Source: Blastococcus sp. DSM 46786 (lineage in GTDB: Bacteria; Actinomycetota; Actinomycetes; Mycobacteriales; Geodermatophilaceae). From it: DNA of 64,000 nucleotides. Position numbers and translations under genes: made by a program. Positions 59,638 to 64,000 of the stretch are shown one piece after another (the stretch's first letter is position 1; each line of letters starts with the position of its first letter). The stretch is from assembly GCF_900109665.1 (NCBI RefSeq), contig NZ_FOAO01000005.1:62001-126000 (forward strand). Reading direction: 5' to 3'. The notes under the pieces are model-generated. The model was not told where the DNA came from and searched no databases. It saw only the letters and a list, made by a program, of their open reading frames with translations.

Positions 59638-61284
59638 ATGACCGCGACCGAGCGCGAACAGGGTGGGGTCCAGGCCGCCGCGCACGGGGGCCCCGGGTGG
59701 CGCACCGACGTGGACGCCGCATTCCGCGGCAGCGCCACCTACCGCAGCCTGGGGGAGCAGCAGCTCAGCCCGGCCGAGGAGCGGTTCGAGAAGGGCCGCC
59801 GCACCGTCGGCCTCTTCCTCGCGCCGCTGGTCACCCTCGTCTTCGCGCTGGTGCCGATCGACCTCCCGCGCGACCAGCACCTGCTGGCCGCGATCCTGCT
59901 CGGCGTCATCGTCCTGTGGATCACCGAGCCGGTTCCCATCCCGATCGGCGGCCTCATCGGCGTCGGCGCGATCGCCGTTCTGGGGGTGGTGCCGGCCGAC
60001 GACGCGCTGGCGCCGTTCGGGTCGACGACGGTGTTCACCTTCATCGGCGCGTTCATCCTCGCCGCGGCCATGCTCAAGCACGGGGTCGCGCGGCGGTTCG
60101 CGATGTTCATCCTGTCGCTGACGTGGGTCGGCGCCTCCACCGCGCGCGTGATCATCGCCTTCGGCTTCATCACCGCGGTGCTGTCGGCGTTCGTGTCCAA
60201 CACCGCGACCGTGGCCATGCTGCTGCCCACCGCGATCGGCATCCTGTCGGTCATCGCCAAGCTGCTGCAGGACAAGGAGCTGGTGAAGCCCGACTTCGAC
60301 CCGCTGCGCCTGCGGGTCGGCGTCGCGCTGATGCTGATGCTCGCCTACGGCGCCGGCGTCGGCGGCCTGCTCACCCCGGTCGGCAGCCCGCCCAACCTGA
60401 TCGGCCGCGGGCTGATCGAGGAGGCCACCGGCGAGCGGATCGGTTTCCTCGACTGGATGCTCATGGCGCTGCCGATCTGCGCGCTGATGTTCGTCGCGCT
60501 CGTCATCGTGCTGCTGCTGGTCAACAAGCCGGAGATCAAGCGGATCGAGGGCGTGCACGAGTACGTGCAGAAGGAGCGGGCCGAGCTCGGCCCCTTCTCC
60601 GGCGCCGAGCGGAACACCCTCATCGCCTTCGGCGTCACCGTGGCGCTGTGGATCTTCCCCGGCGTCATCGCGCTGACCGCCGGCACGGAGTCCGACCTCT
60701 ACGCCACCATCAGCGACCGCCTCGACGAGGGCATCGTCGCCGTCCTCGGGGCCTCGCTGCTGTTCCTGCTCCCCACGGACTGGAAGCGCCGGGAGTTCAC
60801 GCTCAACTGGAGCGATGCCGCCACGATCGACTGGGGCACGATCCTGCTGTTCGGCACCGGCATCATCTTCGGCTCGCTGCTGGCGAGCACCGGGTTGGCC
60901 GAGACGATCGGCCAGGCCTCGGCCGACGGGCTGGGGCTCACCAGCACGATCGCGATCACCGTCTTCGCGGTGATCCTGGCGATCATCATCAGCGAGACGA
61001 CGTCGAACACGGCGTCGGCCGCCGTCGTCGTGCCGATCATCATCCCGGTGGCCGTGGCCGCGGGCATCAACCCGTTCGTACCGGCGCTGGCGGCCACCTT
61101 CGCGGCGTCGTTCGGGTTCATGCTCCCGGTGTCGACGCCGCAGAACGCCATCGTCTACGGCTCCGGCGTCGTGCCGATCACCAAGATGATCCGGTCGGGC
61201 ATCTCCTTCGACGTCCTCGGCGCGATCCTCATCGTGCTTCTGCTGCCGCTGCTGGTCGACCTGGTGCTCGGCGTCGCGGGCTGA
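59638..61284 (+). CDS. SLC13/DASS-family anion permease
   Basis: A 548-residue transporter with a cytoplasmic N-terminal extension of about 55 residues and roughly eleven membrane helices. Both S-N-T signatures of the DASS family are present (F-V-S-N-T-A near 187 and T-T-S-N-T-A near 455); these bind Na+ and the carboxylate. It probably imports dicarboxylates or a related anion with sodium. The ATG has GAGGGAGG upstream, and a TAGGGT at 59602-59607 may be the -10 box. Confidence 0.88.
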   Translation: MTATEREQGGVQAAAHGGPGWRTDVDAAFRGSATYRSLGEQQLSPAEERFEKGRRTVGLFLAPLVTLVFALVPIDLPRDQHLLAAILLGVIVLWITEPVPIPIGGLIGVGAIAVLGVVPADDALAPFGSTTVFTFIGAFILAAAMLKHGVARRFAMFILSLTWVGASTARVIIAFGFITAVLSAFVSNTATVAMLLPTAIGILSVIAKLLQDKELVKPDFDPLRLRVGVALMLMLAYGAGVGGLLTPVGSPPNLIGRGLIEEATGERIGFLDWMLMALPICALMFVALVIVLLLVNKPEIKRIEGVHEYVQKERAELGPFSGAERNTLIAFGVTVALWIFPGVIALTAGTESDLYATISDRLDEGIVAVLGASLLFLLPTDWKRREFTLNWSDAATIDWGTILLFGTGIIFGSLLASTGLAETIGQASADGLGLTSTIAITVFAVILAIIISETTSNTASAAVVVPIIIPVAVAAGINPFVPALAATFAASFGFMLPVSTPQNAIVYGSGVVPITKMIRSGISFDVLGAILIVLLLPLLVDLVLGVAG

Positions 61285-61609
61285 CGGCGGAGCCGCCCCC
61301 TCACCCGTGTGGGCCATCGCACGTCCGGCTCCCCGTGGTCGGCGTGGGACGATGGTCGACGGCCGAGAACACGTGGGCGGAGGCGCCCGGACCCGGGAGG
61401 GGGACGTCGTGCGCAGCGAACCTCCCAGTACCGATCCCCAGGTCCTCTCCGCCGGCTGACCGGTCTCCCCGCGCCCGCCCCGCACGCCGTGCCGGGCCCG
61501 CAGGGGAGGCCGCCCGTCCCGCCCTGCCCGCACCCGGGCCGGGGCGGCCACGGGGGCGAGGAGGGCCGCTCCGGTGCCCACCGCCGTCCCCTCGCCCCGG
61601 GAGCCCGTC
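61285..61609 (+). other. 325-bp leader region upstream of corA with a 16-codon ORF
   Basis: This gap has no standard gene. GTG 61409 follows GGGAGGGGG and opens VRSEPPSTDPQVLSAG to TGA 61457-61459. The next 150 bp are extremely GC-rich and can form several stems before the corA start. A proline-containing leader peptide before a magnesium transporter gene recalls mgtA-type leaders, but this is only an analogy. Confidence 0.35.
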
Positions 61610-62761
61610 ATGACCGAGCGCCGCCTCGCGCCGCTGACCGCCCTGACCACGCTGGGCCGCCGCCCACCGCGCCCGGTCCCCGTGCCGACGCCGAGCGGCG
61701 CCACGGCGTCCGCGGTGCTGTCCGACGCGCCGGCCGTCCCCTCGCGGATCGTGGACAACGCCGTGTACTCCGAGGGCCGCCGCGTGGCGACGCCGGAGTC
61801 GCCCGCCGAGAGCCGGGAGGAGCTCCTCCACGGGGAGGGGCGGCTGGCCTGGCTGGGGCTGTACCGCCCGGGGCCGGGGGAGCTCGGAGGCCTCGCGGAG
61901 CTGTTCGACCTGCCGGAGCTGGCGGTCGAGGACGCGATCAAGGCCCACCAGCGGCCGAAGTTCGAGCGCTACGGCAGCACGTTGTTCGTCGTCCTCAAGG
62001 CCGCGCGGTACCTGGACGCCGCCGAGGAGGTCGAGTTCGGCGAGCTGCACCTGTTCCTGGGGCCGGACTTCGCGATCACCGTGCGGCACAGCGAGTCGCC
62101 GGACCTGTCGCGGGTGCGGCGCCGGCTGGAGAGCGACCCGGAGCTGCTGGCCCGGGGCAGCGAGGCGGTGCTCTACGCGACGCTGGACGCCGTCGTCGAC
62201 GGGTACCGGCCGGTGGTCGACGGGCTGGCCAACGACATCGACGAGATCGAGACCCAGGTGTTCGGGGGCGACCCCGGCGTCTCGCGGCGCATCTACGAGC
62301 TGTCCCAGGAGGTGCTGGAGTTCCAGCGGGCCGCCCAGCCGCTCACCGGCATCATCGCCGCGCTCACCGCCGGGTTCGACAAGTACGGCGTCGACGAGGA
62401 GCTGCGCAGCTACCTGCGCGACGTCGCGGACCACGTCATCCAGGTCAACGAGCGGGTGGAGGGCTTCCGGCTGCAGCTGCGCGACATCCTCACCGTGAAC
62501 GCGACCCTGGTGGCGCAGCGGCAGAACGAGGAGATCCGCGAGCTCACGGAGACCTCGATCGCCCAGGGCGAGGAGGTCAAGAAGATCTCGGCCTGGGCCG
62601 CCATCCTCTTCGCGCCGAGCCTCGTCGGCGGCGTCTACGGGATGAACTTCGACCACATGCCCGAGCTCGACGAGGTCTGGGGTTACCCGTTCGCGCTGCT
62701 GCTCATGGTGGGCGTCAGCCTGACGCTCTACCTGGTCTTCAAGCGCCGCGACTGGATCTGA
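61610..62761 (+). CDS. corA: CorA-family magnesium/cobalt channel
   Basis: A 383-residue protein. The N-terminal alpha/beta domain (about 70-240) and long stalk helix are followed by two membrane helices. The pore signature G-M-N (V-Y-G-M-N-F) lies near 344-346, and the C-terminal basic K-R-R-D-W is typical. CorA pentamers conduct Mg2+ when cytosolic Mg2+ is low. The first 60 residues are Pro/Arg-rich and look disordered. ATG 61610 is preceded by CCGGGAGC. Confidence 0.92.
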   Translation: MTERRLAPLTALTTLGRRPPRPVPVPTPSGATASAVLSDAPAVPSRIVDNAVYSEGRRVATPESPAESREELLHGEGRLAWLGLYRPGPGELGGLAELFDLPELAVEDAIKAHQRPKFERYGSTLFVVLKAARYLDAAEEVEFGELHLFLGPDFAITVRHSESPDLSRVRRRLESDPELLARGSEAVLYATLDAVVDGYRPVVDGLANDIDEIETQVFGGDPGVSRRIYELSQEVLEFQRAAQPLTGIIAALTAGFDKYGVDEELRSYLRDVADHVIQVNERVEGFRLQLRDILTVNATLVAQRQNEEIRELTETSIAQGEEVKKISAWAAILFAPSLVGGVYGMNFDHMPELDEVWGYPFALLLMVGVSLTLYLVFKRRDWI

Positions 62762-62764
62762 GGA

Positions 62765-62814
62765 CCGGCCTTCCCCCACGCCTCGCACGCTCGGCGCGGG
62801 ACCTCGAAGGCCGG
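62765..62814. repeat. Dispersed hairpin repeat, copy 2
   Basis: Outer arms CCGGCCTTC (62765-62773) and GAAGGCCGG (62806-62814) enclose CACGCCTCGCACGCTCGGCG, which aligns with the core at 16059-16083. The arms differ from copy 1 but stay complementary. It sits 4 bp after the corA stop and may terminate the gene. Confidence 0.65.
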
Positions 62815-62907
62815 CCGGCGCAGGCTCGGGACGGCAGCCCGTCCCCCGGGGTCCGACGGCCACCCTCCTCCCCGGCCAGGCCACCCGCGCGGGACCGACC
62901 CCGGCGG

Positions 62908-63804
62908 TCAGACGACCGGGGTACCGCTGCTCGCGGTCAGCTCCCCGTAGGCGGCCGAGAGCTGCCGCGTCAGGAGGCCCGGCTCGCCGGTGCCGATCCG
63001 CCGCCCGTCGACGGCGAGCACGGGCGTGAGCTCACCCATCGTGCCGGTGACGAACGCCTCGTCGGCCGCGTACAGCTGGGTCGCCGAGAAGTCGCCGACC
63101 TCGGTGGGGATGTCGGCCGTGGCCAGCCGGAGCACCGCGGCGCGGGTGATGCCCTCCGGGCACGCCCCGGTCGTCGGGGTCCGCAGCACGCCGCCGGCGG
63201 CGAAGAAGACGTGCGTCGCGTTGGTCTCGGCCACGAAGCCGCGGGCGTCGAGCATCAGCGCGTCGTCGGCGCCGGCGACGTTGGCCTCGATCTTGGCGAG
63301 GATCGAGGTGAGCAGGTTGTTGTGGTGGATCTTCGGGTCGAGCACGTCGGGGGTGGGCCGGCGGACGCTCGAGGTGACCAGCGTGATGCCGCCGGTGTCG
63401 TAGACCGGTGGCTTGTGCTCGGCCAGCACGATCAACGTCGGGCCGCTCCGGTTGAGCCGCGGGTCCATGCCGCTGGTCACCTTGGCGCCGCGGGTCAGCG
63501 TGAGCCGGACGTGCACGCCGTCGGTCATGCCGTTGGCGGCCAGCGTGCGGCGGATCTGCTCCACGATCGCGGTGTCGTCGGGGATCTCGGCGAACGCCAG
63601 GGCCTGCGCCGAGCGGCGCAGCCGGGCCAGGTGCTCCTCGAGGGCGAAGATCCGGCCCTGGTACAGCCGTAGGCCCTCCCACACCGCGTCCCCGCCCTGG
63701 ACGACGGAGTCGAACGGGCTCACGCCGGCCTCGTCGCGGTGGGCCAGCCGGCCGTCCACGTTGACCACCAGGTCGCGGTTGCGCTCGTCGAACTGCTGCA
63801 GCAC
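62908..63804 (-). CDS. Class IV PLP aminotransferase (BCAT/D-amino-acid transaminase-like)
   Basis: A 298-residue protein of the fold IV PLP family. The N-terminal D-S-V-V-Q-G-G-D-A-V-W-E-G-L-R pattern, the PLP Lys in L-D-P-K-I-H-H-N-N, the phosphate-binding E-T-N-A-T-H and the late G-T-M-G-E-L-T-P are all visible. It may act on branched-chain or D-amino acids, or as an aminodeoxychorismate lyase. It starts 3 bp after the stop of a sulfotransferase-like gene. Confidence 0.88.
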   Translation of the reverse strand: MLQQFDERNRDLVVNVDGRLAHRDEAGVSPFDSVVQGGDAVWEGLRLYQGRIFALEEHLARLRRSAQALAFAEIPDDTAIVEQIRRTLAANGMTDGVHVRLTLTRGAKVTSGMDPRLNRSGPTLIVLAEHKPPVYDTGGITLVTSSVRRPTPDVLDPKIHHNNLLTSILAKIEANVAGADDALMLDARGFVAETNATHVFFAAGGVLRTPTTGACPEGITRAAVLRLATADIPTEVGDFSATQLYAADEAFVTGTMGELTPVLAVDGRRIGTGEPGLLTRQLSAAYGELTASSGTPVV

Positions 63805-63807
63805 GGG

Positions 63808-64000
63808 TCAGCTCCTCAGCCGGCTGTCGGCCAGCTCGTCGTAGTGGGGGAGGCACTCGGCGGCGAGCCCGGCCAGGGACCCGGGCAGCTCCACGGGTGC
63901 GTCGCGGTACGGGCCGAAGCCGGTGGAGGTGTCCACGCTCGCGTACCAGTGCGGCGCCCACACGCCGTCGGTGTCCCGGCGGCCGGGCGGCCAGGACAGC
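63808..64000 (-). CDS. C-terminal fragment of a probable P-loop sulfotransferase-like protein
   Basis: The frame is open from the right edge to the stop at 63810-63808 and gives about 63 residues. W-A-P-H-W-Y-A-S-V-D-T-S-T-G-F and a following C-L-P-H-Y-D-E-L resemble the ends of sulfotransferase-like proteins that occur next to, or fused with, class IV aminotransferases. The catalytic part lies outside the window, so the call is tentative. Confidence 0.4.
   Translation of the reverse strand, partial: LSWPPGRRDTDGVWAPHWYASVDTSTGFGPYRDAPVELPGSLAGLAAECLPHYDELADSRLRS

Noticed and set aside
58858-61941. A 1027-residue minus-strand ORF
   Set aside because: It is rich in Asp/Arg/His repeats and antisense to the SCO6745-family, SLC13 and corA genes.
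1-64000. tRNA, rRNA or prophage regions
   Set aside because: No cloverleaf-like segment, rRNA motif, integrase or phage structural gene was recognised when scanning the intergenic regions by eye; a tRNA scan would be decisive.

Overview
The window is very GC-rich, densely coded and uses many GTG starts. Its gene set (ECF sigma-E with a zinc-binding anti-sigma factor, a WXG100/FtsK pair, a minimal Tad pilus locus, an AfsR-type regulator, a two-domain GNAT resembling mycothiol synthase) points to a high-GC actinobacterium. A Geodermatophilaceae-like genus (Blastococcus, Geodermatophilus or Modestobacter) is my inference from sequence style, not a database result. I saw no rRNA, tRNA, tmRNA, CRISPR array, phage or transposase.

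Layout. 1-5.7 kb: a conserved envelope-stress and Tat cluster (O-methyltransferase, sigE, rseA, htrA, tatB, mrp). 5.8-13.4 kb: an accessory-looking block with azlCD, then a covalent-flavin-type oxidoreductase, a 984-residue AfsR/SARP regulator and an amidohydrolase; a nearly identical 24-bp element lies upstream of both enzymes, and the amidohydrolase has an in-frame UGA after its only good start. 13.4-20 kb: DUF1003 and MgtE-like/CBS genes, phzF, an EamA transporter, a CoA-ester lyase and an acyl-CoA dehydrogenase. 20-24.7 kb: a DrrAB-type ABC exporter with a DUF4097 protein and a ribbon-helix-helix regulator, then two small enzymes. 24.7-29.5 kb: an EccC-like FtsK/SpoIIIE ATPase facing a WXG100 gene. 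29.6-36.9 kb: a TPP enzyme, a secreted hydrolase, an MFS transporter and small proteins. 36.9-41 kb: cytosine permease and deaminase with a PucR regulator, then a wrecked PLP-decarboxylase/tadB chimera. 41-47.6 kb: the Tad locus and four unrecognised small or secreted proteins. 47.6-51.7 kb: cutA, a GGDEF-EAL protein, a secreted lipase. 51.8-55.3 kb: prfB, ftsE, ftsX, smpB. 55.4-64 kb: assorted enzymes, SLC13 and CorA transporters and a class IV aminotransferase.

How the genes work together. The first cluster senses and repairs envelope damage: SigE is held by RseA, HtrA degrades misfolded exported proteins and TatB belongs to the folded-protein export channel. The sigE-rseA junction carries a 77-bp insertion-like duplication that adds a 26-codon mini-ORF while keeping the start-stop overlaps. 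The AfsR-type regulator sits between two enzymes with matching upstream sequence and may control both. Cytosine uptake and deamination are encoded by overlapping genes divergent from a probable nucleobase-responsive regulator.

Two non-coding patterns recur. At least fourteen genes have a TANNNT hexamer 6-8 nt before the start codon, as expected for leaderless mRNAs. Long, nearly perfect inverted repeats sit at gene ends, including two copies of one dispersed hairpin family. All positions, alignments and motif calls were made by eye.
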